From a virus, in IMG/VR virus record IMGVR_UViG_3300027541_000073, positions 1 to 64,000 of that record: a stretch of 64,000 nucleotides of DNA; one strand, given 5' to 3'. This document shows, piece by piece, positions 1 to 8,311 of the stretch (within the stretch, counting starts at the first letter, position 1; each line of letters starts with the position of its first letter). The notes under the pieces were generated by a model, which made no database searches, was not told the origin of the DNA, and saw nothing but the letters and a program-made list of their open reading frames with translations. A program made the position numbers and the translations under genes.

Positions 1-207
1 GTTGGAGATATCTTAATTTATAAAGGTGTTAAAAATCTACACTGGCGGCATGCGTTAGAAAATGATTTTCACTATCAGGGGTTTTTCCATTATGTAGATA
101 AGCAGGGTCCTTATTCTGATAGAAGATTTGACGGACGACATAGTTTTGCGTCCACACAAGAAGTAATAGACGAAGTAATTAGGAGAAGAAATGTATTACA
201 ACAGTGA
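1..207 (+). CDS. Fe(II)/2OG oxygenase-like protein, C-terminal 68 residues (partial)
   Basis: The gene enters from the left edge and ends at TGA 205-207. The visible part reads GDILIYKG, then HWRHALE, then a stretch with FFHYVDKQGPY. This resembles the end of phage 2-oxoglutarate/Fe(II) dioxygenase-like proteins, where a 'GD.L.Y.G...HWR' segment supplies the distal iron-binding His and 'FLHYVD..GPY' closes the double-stranded beta-helix. The HxD half of the site would lie outside the window. It overlaps the next gene by 17 bp, so it belongs to the same polycistron. The assignment rests on family resemblance recognised by eye. Confidence 0.6.
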   Translation, partial: VGDILIYKGVKNLHWRHALENDFHYQGFFHYVDKQGPYSDRRFDGRHSFASTQEVIDEVIRRRNVLQQ

Positions 208-790
208 ATATCAATACATGACATTTGATGTTCCGCATGTTGTTGAAAATATTGCAGACATTCAACGCATGACAGACATAGGTATTGATAAATTTAAAAG
301 AAAATTTAATGCACGTAATTATGCTGTTGGCACAGACAACATTACCTGGCAGTTTGCTAACTATAATGTGTTTGGTCTTTGTTCTTGTAATCAATGGTTC
401 TATGATATCTATACAAGTTTAATCGACGGAATTAGACAATATCACGAACTAGCGGGTATCGAAAAGCCAAAACAACTATGGTTGCAGGCTTGGATTAACA
501 GTCATAAAAATGGACAGGTTCTTAAAACACATAATCATGATTGGCCTTTACACGGATTTATGGCTATAGATCCTAAGAAAAGTCATACTGTGTTTACAGA
601 TAAGCCTAACGGCAAAGAGTTGTACAGAGTTGAAAACAAAGTAGGACAGTTTTACATAGGCCCTGGTAGTAGATTTCATCATGTAGAAATTTTAGAACCG
701 TACGAGGGTGAACGAATTACATTTGGATTTGACTTAGAGCATCGAGATAGAATTTTTGATAACATGGGATTTATTCCAATTATTATATGA
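191..790 (+). CDS. Putative 2OG-Fe(II) oxygenase
   Basis: 199 residues. The central THNHDW segment followed by a beta-strand (GFMAID), and the later GPGSRFHHVEILEP with ERITFGFDL, match the small phage 2OG-Fe(II) oxygenases in which an H-x-H/D pair and a distal His bind iron and a following Arg binds 2-oxoglutarate. Such enzymes hydroxylate or otherwise oxidise amino-acid side chains or small molecules using O2 and 2-oxoglutarate; the substrate here is unknown. The start is ATG 191, 17 bp inside the previous gene, and the end overlaps the next start in an ATGA arrangement, implying translational coupling. There is no signal peptide or membrane segment, so it should be cytoplasmic. Confidence 0.65.
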   Translation: MYYNSEYQYMTFDVPHVVENIADIQRMTDIGIDKFKRKFNARNYAVGTDNITWQFANYNVFGLCSCNQWFYDIYTSLIDGIRQYHELAGIEKPKQLWLQAWINSHKNGQVLKTHNHDWPLHGFMAIDPKKSHTVFTDKPNGKELYRVENKVGQFYIGPGSRFHHVEILEPYEGERITFGFDLEHRDRIFDNMGFIPIII

Positions 791-1425
791 GTTATTATCA
801 AACATTTAATTCGTTTGGCTATATTATTGAAGACGTTCCTAAAGAAATTATGGACACTTTGTGGAAGGAAGTTAAAGAAATACAAAAAGACTTTGACCAT
901 GCTTCTGCTACTAACCACACGTTGGCTGGTAATATTCAGAGAGAATATTCATTAAAAGACTCCATTTCGGTAGTAGAGCCATTTGCATTTAATGTAGCCG
1001 AAACTTATAACGAGCTGTTCAAATATAATTCTAATATCAGCGTGTTTAAACCAGGGCGATTAGATTTCGCTGTAGACACACTATGGGTTAATTTTCAGAA
1101 AAAATATGAATTCAATCCAGCGCATACACATCTAGGTCTATATAGTTTTGTAATATACTTACAAATTCCATATGACCTCAATGAAGAGTTGGCTGCAAGT
1201 CCTGGGGTAAACTCTAATAAAAATCTAGCATCAGCATTTGAATTTTTCTATGTAAATTCGTTTGGTAAAATAACTAAAAATCCTATATTCATGGATAAGA
1301 CATGGGAAGGGAAAATGTTGTTGTTTCCAGCAGAATGTATGCACGAAGTACACCCATTTTATACGTCCGACGATTACAGGATTTCCGTAGCAGGTAATAT
1401 TGCTATCCAAGCCGGATCTAAGTAA
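787..1425 (+). CDS. Putative 2OG-Fe(II) oxygenase
   Basis: 212 residues. The iron-site signature is NPAHTHLG followed by a hydrophobic strand (YSFVIYLQIP), with the distal half LLFPAECMHEVHPF and then DYRISVAGNI. This 'HTH...FP...H.V.P....R.S...N' pattern is the one I recognise from phage members of the TIGR02466-like 2OG-Fe(II) oxygenases. It starts in an ATGA overlap with the preceding oxygenase. It is followed by a 50-bp gap, the largest in this operon, which carries a late-promoter-like motif. The substrate is unknown. The N-terminal third has no feature I recognise. Confidence 0.65.
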   Translation: MSYYQTFNSFGYIIEDVPKEIMDTLWKEVKEIQKDFDHASATNHTLAGNIQREYSLKDSISVVEPFAFNVAETYNELFKYNSNISVFKPGRLDFAVDTLWVNFQKKYEFNPAHTHLGLYSFVIYLQIPYDLNEELAASPGVNSNKNLASAFEFFYVNSFGKITKNPIFMDKTWEGKMLLFPAECMHEVHPFYTSDDYRISVAGNIAIQAGSK

Positions 1426-1442
1426 ATCACAAAAATACCCCA

Positions 1443-1450
1443 CTAAATAT
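1443..1450 (+). promoter_or_regulatory. T4-type late promoter motif (CTAAATAT)
   Basis: CTAAATAT lies 26 nt before the ATG at 1476, in the only sizeable gap of the enzyme operon, and a good Shine-Dalgarno (AAGGAGAA) sits between. T4 late promoters are a single TATAAATA box read by gp55. Variants with the core TAAATA and a final C or T recur before several structural operons in this window. It probably drives genes from 1476 to 12493. Confidence 0.5.
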
Positions 1451-1475
1451 TGTCGAATTAAGGAGAATTACATAT

Positions 1476-2087
1476 ATGTCTAACAAATTACCAGAAATTT
1501 TTTATCTCGAAAACGTTGCAAAGCAAGATGTTTTTGCTAACATTATTGCAGATTTAAACGACGGAGTTTGGAAATACGGTGTTATAAAAATTAATGCCGC
1601 TGGCTTTGATATCGAAGATAACGCAAACTTTTGGTCTGTAGATATGGTTAAAAATCGTTGGACAGAAGTATTATTTCAGGATATTATTGACAAACTCGAA
1701 GCACTAGATCCTAGAGTCAAAGGTTATAACTTTAAAAGTCTTGACGTTGTTGCCGGCGGCAAAACATTTGGCCTAGACGGAAATATACACGTTGACAGAG
1801 AGTTTGAATTTAATTCAAACGGCGACGGTTATATGACAATGTGTTATTTTCCTAATAAAGAATGGAGCCCGGAATGGGGCGGTGAACTGCAATTTTTTGA
1901 CAATCAAGGAAATATTATAGCCAGTTATTATCCAATGCCTAATACTTGTATTGTATTTGACAGTAACATTCCTCACAGAGGCCTTGCTCCTAACAGAAAT
2001 TGTACAGAATTAAGAAAATATATTTCTTTTAAGACGTTTGTTAATAAGTTTGATTTTAGTGGCGATATTGAAGCCGAAGTTAAATGA
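1476..2087 (+). CDS. Prolyl-4-hydroxylase-like 2OG-Fe(II) oxygenase
   Basis: 203 residues with the clearest hydroxylase signature of the left end: the HxD motif in GNIHVDREF, then MTMCYFPNKEW and GGELQFFD, then the distal half CIVFDSNIPHRGLAP followed by RKYISFK. HxD plus the distal His form the Fe(II) triad, and the later Arg or Lys is expected to bind 2-oxoglutarate. The fold is that of prolyl-4-hydroxylase-like dioxygenases; the target is unknown. It has a strong Shine-Dalgarno (AAGGAGAA) and is the first gene after the late-promoter motif at 1443. Its end overlaps the next start (ATGA). Confidence 0.75.
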   Translation: MSNKLPEIFYLENVAKQDVFANIIADLNDGVWKYGVIKINAAGFDIEDNANFWSVDMVKNRWTEVLFQDIIDKLEALDPRVKGYNFKSLDVVAGGKTFGLDGNIHVDREFEFNSNGDGYMTMCYFPNKEWSPEWGGELQFFDNQGNIIASYYPMPNTCIVFDSNIPHRGLAPNRNCTELRKYISFKTFVNKFDFSGDIEAEVK

Positions 2088-2857
2088 TTCAAAATTTATT
2101 TGCGTTACCTATCTACAAAACTAATATTTTTGACTCTGATATAGACTTTGGAGTCATAAGGTCTACGCTTGAACAACAATACAAGGAAATAAAATTTCAT
2201 GTTGGGTTGGAAAAAAATGGCGGTATAAGTACCTACGGCACTAATAGAAATTTGCATGAAGTACCAGAATTTAAAGCATTGTGCGATTTAATTTTGTATC
2301 ATGCAAATTTATATTGGAAAGTCCTGGATATCAACGACGGTCTGCGCCCTGCAATAGACGAGTGCTGGTCTAATAAACACGTTAACGGTAGTTTTACTGA
2401 CTGGCATTCTCATAGTATGCACCCTATTGTTGTAAGTTTTTATCTAAGTGCTCCTGAACGTAGTGGAGGAATAGTGTTTACTAATCCTATGGAATACAGT
2501 ATTACACACATTCCTTACAATCGTCCTGTAGAAGAAAAAATTAATACCACAATTCATATTAAATCAGGCGATGTGTTAATGTTTCCTGGATGGTTGAGAC
2601 ATAAAACTGAAGTAAGTCACACTGATGATGAACGTATAGTAATCACATTTAATTTAAGATACAGCGGAGTATACTTAGATTCTCAACAACCATATCCGGT
2701 CGTTAAAGAAACTACAATGCCTGATAATTTTTCAACTCCCGTAATAGTGGAATCGAATAACAGTACCATGGATTATTTGTTTAATAAGTTACATACTCAG
2801 GAAATTATTATAAATCAATTAAAAGCAATGCTCACTGGAGGCGCTGATGGAAGATAA
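2084..2857 (+). CDS. Putative 2OG-Fe(II) oxygenase (TIGR02466-like)
   Basis: 257 residues. The N-terminus (IQNLFALPIYKTNI) has the usual 'LF..P.Y' opening of TIGR02466-type oxygenases. The first half of the iron site is DWHSHSMHP followed by the strand VVSFYLSAP and GGIVFTNP. The second half is SGDVLMFPGWLRHKTEVS and DERIVITFNLRY, with the distal His and the 2-oxoglutarate-binding Arg. About 40 extra residues follow and look helical (MDYLFNKL...QLKAML). The start overlaps the previous stop as ATGA, and the 3' end overlaps the next gene by 11 bp. Cytoplasmic; substrate unknown. Confidence 0.75.
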   Translation: MIQNLFALPIYKTNIFDSDIDFGVIRSTLEQQYKEIKFHVGLEKNGGISTYGTNRNLHEVPEFKALCDLILYHANLYWKVLDINDGLRPAIDECWSNKHVNGSFTDWHSHSMHPIVVSFYLSAPERSGGIVFTNPMEYSITHIPYNRPVEEKINTTIHIKSGDVLMFPGWLRHKTEVSHTDDERIVITFNLRYSGVYLDSQQPYPVVKETTMPDNFSTPVIVESNNSTMDYLFNKLHTQEIIINQLKAMLTGGADGR

Positions 2858-3113
2858 AAAAGTACCTCGTGTTATAAGAAACCTTGATACATCGCAACGT
2901 AGAGTTCACTTCAACGAAAAAATTTTACTAGTCCCAAGAGAAGTAGAACAAAAACGTTTAGAAATATGCAATAACTGTAAGTCGTATGAAAATTACGGCT
3001 GTACTATTACTGGATATTTTATGCCCAAGACCGTAAGAAATAAATCACAAAGTTGTCCTTATGGTAAATGGACTAGTTGGTATAGTTTTAATGATAATTT
3101 TAAGGACGAATAA
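2847..3113 (+). CDS. Small Cys-containing protein, putative zinc ribbon
   Basis: 88 residues. The Cys pattern is C41-x2-C44, then C52 and C70 (CPYGKW). Related small phage proteins I recall have extra cysteines in the 'GC.ICGCFM' segment; here that segment reads GCTITGYFM, so only four Cys remain, still enough for one zinc site. The ending with CP.GKW is typical of this family, whose function is not known. It overlaps the oxygenase before it by 11 bp and shares one base (TAATG) with the next start, so it is co-translated with the enzyme operon. Confidence 0.6.
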   Translation: MEDKKVPRVIRNLDTSQRRVHFNEKILLVPREVEQKRLEICNNCKSYENYGCTITGYFMPKTVRNKSQSCPYGKWTSWYSFNDNFKDE

Positions 3114-3874
3114 TGTCAGTTGTAAAAGTAGGATATACTCCATGGTTTGAAAAATCTCCAAATACTAGCGGACTGGGTCCGCTAAATTATTACGGCTGGA
3201 ACGAAATTATTCATTTTGATTTAGAAAAGTTAGACACATGGAAAGATTCAAAAGTAGGATTTATGAAATGCCCTGCATTTGTAAAGTATAACGAACAAAC
3301 ATGGGTAATACGTTCTTTAATTGATGTAGAATTGCACTGGGACAAATATAATAAAGTTTTAAGCAGTAATCTTCCAAGTCTTGCACACGATGCTATGGTC
3401 AAAGTTCACTGGGGAGATTTTAATCCTGAAGTTGATAAACCTATAGTTGCATTAAACAGCGCCATGCTGTTCTATGCAGACGAAGAAGTATGGGTAGACT
3501 TTTTACCTCCTTATAATCATATCGATTTAAGATGGAGATTGATGCCTGGCAGTTTTAATATTTGTAATTGGCAACGTCCGCTGGTTCCTACTTTTGAAAT
3601 GCTCAATGACAGAATTGAATTTAAGAGAGGACAGCCGTTAGCCTATGTAAGATTTAGAGCAAGAGACCCACAGGCAATGTTTCAATTAAACAAACAACCA
3701 AGAACAGAAGAACTCGATCATATTGTAAATTCTTCTGTGTCTCTTAAATCATATCAAAACAATTTAAGTTGGAAAATTGTGTCGGGGGTCATTCCAAATA
3801 GATTACGTCCAAAGAAATTAGTAAAATCAGAACCTTGGATTTGTAGATTCTTTAGAAGGATCTTAAAAAAATGA
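3113..3874 (+). CDS. Conserved phage protein of unknown function, left bracket of the halogenases
   Basis: 253 residues with no recognised catalytic motif. It begins with KVGYTPWFEKSP and has a mid-region rich in W and P (NSAMLFYADEEVWVDFLPPYNH, given here only as its character). The C-terminal half contains MPGSFNICNW, RPLVPTFEML and FKRGQPLAYVRF, then a basic tail. The arrangement 'PG......W...F......I...G.PL..V.F' is shared with the protein at 9876-10610, so the two appear to be distant paralogues placed on either side of the four halogenases. A role linked to halogenase substrates or flavin handling is only an inference from position. The start is TAATG-coupled to the Cys protein, and the end overlaps the first halogenase by ATGA. 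Confidence 0.5.
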   Translation: MSVVKVGYTPWFEKSPNTSGLGPLNYYGWNEIIHFDLEKLDTWKDSKVGFMKCPAFVKYNEQTWVIRSLIDVELHWDKYNKVLSSNLPSLAHDAMVKVHWGDFNPEVDKPIVALNSAMLFYADEEVWVDFLPPYNHIDLRWRLMPGSFNICNWQRPLVPTFEMLNDRIEFKRGQPLAYVRFRARDPQAMFQLNKQPRTEELDHIVNSSVSLKSYQNNLSWKIVSGVIPNRLRPKKLVKSEPWICRFFRRILKK

Positions 3875-5331
3875 TCAAGTCCGTTTGCATATTAGGTGGA
3901 GGTACTAGCGGACTAATAACGGCACTAGTACTCAATAAGTGGTATCCTACCATGGATATTAAAATTATCGAGTCTCCCACTATAGGTATTGTCGGCGTCG
4001 GAGAAGGTAGTACAGAACATTGGAAACAGTTTATTAATACTGTAGGGATTACTCTACAAGAATTAATGTTAGAAACTGGTGCTACTTTCAAAGCAGGTAT
4101 TAGATTTGAAAATTGGAATGGTGACGGCACATTTTATATGCACGCTCTACATGCCGATTATACGCAACTAATGGGTAACGGGTTGCCAGGAGTAATGGTC
4201 AAATTAATTTCTGAAGATCAGCCGCACTTATATCCAGATAATGTCATTAATTCCATACATTACTTTCCTATCGATGCCAGTGTAAATCAATATCATTTTG
4301 ATACGTTTAAACTTAATAAATTTTTACACAAGAAATGTATCGAACGCGGAGTAGTTGTTGTTGAAGATGATATAGACGACGTTGAAATTGACAGTCAAGG
4401 ATACATTAGTTCTTTAATTAACAAAGACGGTGTCAAATATACAGCAGATTTCTTTGTAGATTCTTCTGGGTTCAGAAGAGTCATTAGTTCTAAACTTGGC
4501 GCAAAGTGGAATGATTGTAAAGAATATTTACCCATGGACAGAGCGTTTGCTTTTCCTACACCCAGTGACGACGAGTTTCCAAGTTGGACCCTGAGTCGTG
4601 CATTATCCAGCGGATGGTCATGGAGAATACCAACGCAAGAACGCTATGGCAACGGTTACGTTTATTCCAGTGAATTTTTATCCGACGATCAAGCATTGTC
4701 TGAAATGCAACAGTACTATAAAGATCCTATACAAGTAGGTAAAAGTTTTAAGTTTAGTGCAGGTTATGTTGATAAATTCTGGATTAAAAATTGTGTTGCA
4801 GTAGGTCTTGCTGGAAGTTTTGTTGAACCTCTCGAGGCTACTAGCATAGGAACTAGTATTCAACAGGCGTTTGCACTAGGATCAGCACTGGCATCTTGGA
4901 CTAAAGGCAACGAAAAAATAGCGGACAAATATAATCAACAATTTGAAGCAGTTGCTAAAAACATTATTGACTTTGTACAGTTACATTACATCACTCAACG
5001 TAACGATACACCATTCTGGCGTAGTTGCAAAGATTTAAAGTTGACCGAGTTTAATAAAGATACACTGGAACACTTTAAAACAGTTGTGCCAAGTAGAGCA
5101 TATTTTCCCAGTCACTGGGTGTTATTTACAGAACAGAACTGGTTACAAGTATTACACGGTTTAAAATTATTTGATATAGAAAAAATAAAACAAATATGGA
5201 TGTCTCAGGATCCCTCTGTTATTACTGAAACAGATAAAATATACGACAATATATTATTATACCAACGCGATGCTCTTAAATTTAATCACAGAGGCGCAAT
5301 TGAATTCTTAGCAAAAGAAGTGAAACGATGA
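3871..5331 (+). CDS. Flavin-dependent tryptophan-type halogenase, copy 1 (A-type)
   Basis: 486 residues. FADH2-dependent halogenases (PrnA/RebH type) make HOCl or HOBr from O2, halide and reduced flavin and pass it through a tunnel to a Lys that halogenates an indole or related ring. Visible motifs are the FAD loop GGGTSG (9-14), GVGEGSTEHW (42-51), the catalytic Lys candidate K74 in FKAGIRF, the diagnostic WSWRIP (249-254), and VEPLEAT with E322. In PrnA the Glu is followed by Ser, which contacts chloride; here it is Ala323, an unusual change. No flavin reductase is seen nearby, so reduced flavin would come from the host. It closely resembles copy 3 and is ATGA-coupled on both sides. Confidence 0.85.
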   Translation: MIKSVCILGGGTSGLITALVLNKWYPTMDIKIIESPTIGIVGVGEGSTEHWKQFINTVGITLQELMLETGATFKAGIRFENWNGDGTFYMHALHADYTQLMGNGLPGVMVKLISEDQPHLYPDNVINSIHYFPIDASVNQYHFDTFKLNKFLHKKCIERGVVVVEDDIDDVEIDSQGYISSLINKDGVKYTADFFVDSSGFRRVISSKLGAKWNDCKEYLPMDRAFAFPTPSDDEFPSWTLSRALSSGWSWRIPTQERYGNGYVYSSEFLSDDQALSEMQQYYKDPIQVGKSFKFSAGYVDKFWIKNCVAVGLAGSFVEPLEATSIGTSIQQAFALGSALASWTKGNEKIADKYNQQFEAVAKNIIDFVQLHYITQRNDTPFWRSCKDLKLTEFNKDTLEHFKTVVPSRAYFPSHWVLFTEQNWLQVLHGLKLFDIEKIKQIWMSQDPSVITETDKIYDNILLYQRDALKFNHRGAIEFLAKEVKR

Positions 5332-6827
5332 AAACCATCGCAATATTAGGCGGAGGAAGTGCTGGCTGGTTAACTGCTTTGTTTGTTAAACAAGTGTGGC
5401 CTGCCTGCGATGTGACAGTAATAGAAGACCCTAATACTCCACCTATTATTGCTGGAGAAAGTGGTTCCGCATCCCTTAATAAACTATTCAACTTTTTAGA
5501 AATTCCGTTTGATGACTGGATAGTGTCTGTAAATGCCATGCCTAAACTCGGCGGCAAATTTGTAAATTGGAACGGAATAGGAACAGAGTTTGTTCATGGG
5601 CTTATACCAGACTGGTATAGATTAGACTTTAATGCTAAGTTTCCAGAGTTTGGATTGGGTAATGATTTTTTAGCCTGTTCATTGGCGGAAGGCATACCTA
5701 CTGAAAAAATATTCTACAACGGATCGTTACAGCGTGTGAATAAATTGCCTATCAGTCCTAGTAGTGTAGGTAAATTTAATGTTATTACACTACCTATGTG
5801 GCACTTCGACAGCCGCGCCAATGCCGACTATATGAAACGTCGCGGCATAAGCAAGGGGATTAAACTAATCGAAGGCAAGTATATTAAATCTAATAAAGCA
5901 CTCAACGGTGACATTGATTCTATTACATTAGATACTAGGGATCAAATAAATGCAGATTGGTTTTTTGATTGCTCCGGATTCGCCAGACTACTTCTACAAA
6001 AAGAATTAAATGAACCTTTTAAGGATTTAAGCGAATATTTTCCTGCTAGGGCAGTTGTAGCATGGTGGAACGAGCCTGTACTTAAAAATTATACCGAAAT
6101 GACAGCATTGAAAAATGGATGGTCTTGGAATATTAATTTAAAACATAGGGCAGGTAATGGATACATTTACGACCCCGACAGAATTACTGCGGATCAGGCA
6201 ATAGACGAAGCAGAAAAATATTTTAATATAAAGATAGATCCGGTGGCTAATTTAAAATTTACACCTGGGTTGTTTTTAAATTCTTGGAAAAATAATGTAA
6301 TTGCCGTTGGAATTAGTTCGGGATTTTTAGAGCCGTTGGAGTCGAACGGACTAGCATCTGTTGCTGAACAATTAAAAATATTGTCAGAATTTTGGTCTCC
6401 CGACAGTAATACCGTGTATGAACAAAAATCATTTAATGACAAATATCAAAAAATAATGTTTGATATCAGCGATTTCCTTTCACTACATTATCGAGGACAC
6501 AGAAATGATTCCGATTTTTGGCAGGATCATAACTCTAATCCACAGCGTATATCGGCGTCATTACAGCATAAATTAGATCTATGGAAATCTGGATCATTAG
6601 GTATCGACAATACAGAAGTATATGCTTTAGAAAATTATGCAGTTGTTATCCAAGGACTGGATTTAATCAATAAAGACAAACTTAGACAACGTCTATTATC
6701 CAAACGGTCAACTATATTTGAAGACTTTCACCAATCATACCAAAAATTATCTAACGATGTTGACAACATAACATCAATCTGCTATACTTTAGAAGAATGG
6801 GTAAAATTGGTTTATGAAAACAATTAA
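5328..6827 (+). CDS. Flavin-dependent halogenase-like protein, copy 2 (divergent B-type)
   Basis: 499 residues, same fold and length as its neighbours. The FAD loop GGGSAG (8-13), the Lys candidate K73 in PKLGGKFVNW, and FLEPLES (E338, S339) are present. Two signature positions have drifted: the usual GVGEST is IAGESG, and the diagnostic WxWxIP is WSWNIN (265-270), ending in Asn rather than Pro. It may therefore be a halogenase with altered specificity or a flavoprotein that no longer halogenates. The GGGSAGW start groups it with copy 4 rather than copies 1 and 3. It overlaps copy 1 by 4 bp and copy 3 by 14 bp. Confidence 0.8.
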   Translation: MKTIAILGGGSAGWLTALFVKQVWPACDVTVIEDPNTPPIIAGESGSASLNKLFNFLEIPFDDWIVSVNAMPKLGGKFVNWNGIGTEFVHGLIPDWYRLDFNAKFPEFGLGNDFLACSLAEGIPTEKIFYNGSLQRVNKLPISPSSVGKFNVITLPMWHFDSRANADYMKRRGISKGIKLIEGKYIKSNKALNGDIDSITLDTRDQINADWFFDCSGFARLLLQKELNEPFKDLSEYFPARAVVAWWNEPVLKNYTEMTALKNGWSWNINLKHRAGNGYIYDPDRITADQAIDEAEKYFNIKIDPVANLKFTPGLFLNSWKNNVIAVGISSGFLEPLESNGLASVAEQLKILSEFWSPDSNTVYEQKSFNDKYQKIMFDISDFLSLHYRGHRNDSDFWQDHNSNPQRISASLQHKLDLWKSGSLGIDNTEVYALENYAVVIQGLDLINKDKLRQRLLSKRSTIFEDFHQSYQKLSNDVDNITSICYTLEEWVKLVYENN

Positions 6828-8310
6828 AAGTATAATAGTATTAGGTGGCGGCACCAGCGGATTAATTACTGCCTTGATGTTAAAAAGGCAACATGAACAT
6901 TTAGATATTAAAGTTATCGAAAGTTCTTCCGTTGGAGTTATAGGTGTAGGGGAAGGCGCTACAGAACATTGGAGATACTTCTGCGAAACTATAGGTGTTA
7001 GGTTAGAAGATACGCTGGTTGCCTGCGATGCTACTCTTAAAACAGGAATAAAATTTAGTAATTGGGGTGTGCCTGATTACTGGCATGCTACCTGTGAACC
7101 TTATGCAAGACCCGCTGGAGATTATCTAGCAGTTTACGCTAAATTAATTGCAGAAGGTGCTGGTCCTTTAGACATTATTCAAAAACGTACAATCGATAGC
7201 ACAGTACCCGAAGATTGGGTAAATCTTAATGTTCCTTGCCCTGTTAATCAATTTCATTTCAATACATTTTCCACCAACGACTACTTACATAAGTTGTGTA
7301 AAGAAAGAAACATTCCTACAATAGATGATAAAATTGTAGATGTAATCTTAGACGACAACGGATATGTTAAAGAACTAATTGGAGAAAATGCCGTACACTC
7401 GGCAGATTTCTTTGTTGACTGTTCTGGTTTTGCCAAAGTGATAATGAAAAAACTTGGAGCAAAGTGGGAAAGTTATAAAGATAATCTTTGGGTTAATAGT
7501 GCTATTGCATTTCCTACAGAAGATACAGACGAATATCCAATTTACACCAGCGCAACCGGTATGGATTATGGTTGGATGTGGAATACTCCCGTACATGGTC
7601 GATGGGGCAACGGCTATGTGTTCAGTGACAAGTACATAGATTTCGACCAGGCGCAGGCAGAAGTCGAAGCAAAGTTAGGTAGAAAAATAAACATAGCAAA
7701 GAAAATCAAGTTTGATGCAGGTAAACTTGACCGCACTTGGATTAAAAACTGCGCTAGTATCGGCTTATGTTCTAGTTTTGTAGAGCCACTAGAAAGTAGT
7801 GCCATTAGTCAAACTATTTTGCAGACTTTTTTAATTATGAATTTATTGCCTAGTTGGACCAACAGTCCAGACGAAGTGGCCGGAATATACAATAAACGAG
7901 TAGACGACATCTGCGAAAATATTTTAGATTTTATTGCAGTACATTACTACGTACCCAGAGAAGATACAGCATTCTGGAAGGATCTTAAAAATAACAGAGA
8001 CACCTGGGTACCTAAAAGATTAAAAGATAATTTAGAAAAGTGGAGCAAACGACTGCCATTGGTATTAGAATTTGATCAAAAGTATGTACTGTTTACTGCT
8101 GATAATTGGATAGTTACATTACACGGATTAAATCTCTTAAATCCAGAACGTGTCAAACATGAATATATGATGCTGACTCCGGAAATTAGACAGCATTGTG
8201 ATAGGATTGTCGACGAACAAAAACATTTAGAAAATACATTACCTCATATTCCACATAAAGTAGGTCTTGAAAAATTTATAGGTAATTATAATAAAGCCTT
8301 AGGAAAATAA
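6814..8310 (+). CDS. Flavin-dependent tryptophan-type halogenase, copy 3 (A-type)
   Basis: 498 residues. Motifs are GGGTSG (11-16), GVGEGATEHW (44-53), K76 in LKTGIKFSNW, WMWNTP (254-259) where Ile of WxWxIP is Thr, and FVEPLESS with E327 and S328. Shared features with copy 1 (GGGTSGLITAL, GEG.TEHW, ADFFVD.SGF, VNQ.HF.TF, L.KC or LCKER segment) show that copies 1 and 3 are recent paralogues. All residues thought necessary for halogenation appear present. The start lies 14 bp inside copy 2, and one base separates the stop from copy 4. Reaction as for copy 1; substrate unknown. Confidence 0.85.
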   Translation: MKTIKSIIVLGGGTSGLITALMLKRQHEHLDIKVIESSSVGVIGVGEGATEHWRYFCETIGVRLEDTLVACDATLKTGIKFSNWGVPDYWHATCEPYARPAGDYLAVYAKLIAEGAGPLDIIQKRTIDSTVPEDWVNLNVPCPVNQFHFNTFSTNDYLHKLCKERNIPTIDDKIVDVILDDNGYVKELIGENAVHSADFFVDCSGFAKVIMKKLGAKWESYKDNLWVNSAIAFPTEDTDEYPIYTSATGMDYGWMWNTPVHGRWGNGYVFSDKYIDFDQAQAEVEAKLGRKINIAKKIKFDAGKLDRTWIKNCASIGLCSSFVEPLESSAISQTILQTFLIMNLLPSWTNSPDEVAGIYNKRVDDICENILDFIAVHYYVPREDTAFWKDLKNNRDTWVPKRLKDNLEKWSKRLPLVLEFDQKYVLFTADNWIVTLHGLNLLNPERVKHEYMMLTPEIRQHCDRIVDEQKHLENTLPHIPHKVGLEKFIGNYNKALGK

Positions 8311-8311
8311 A

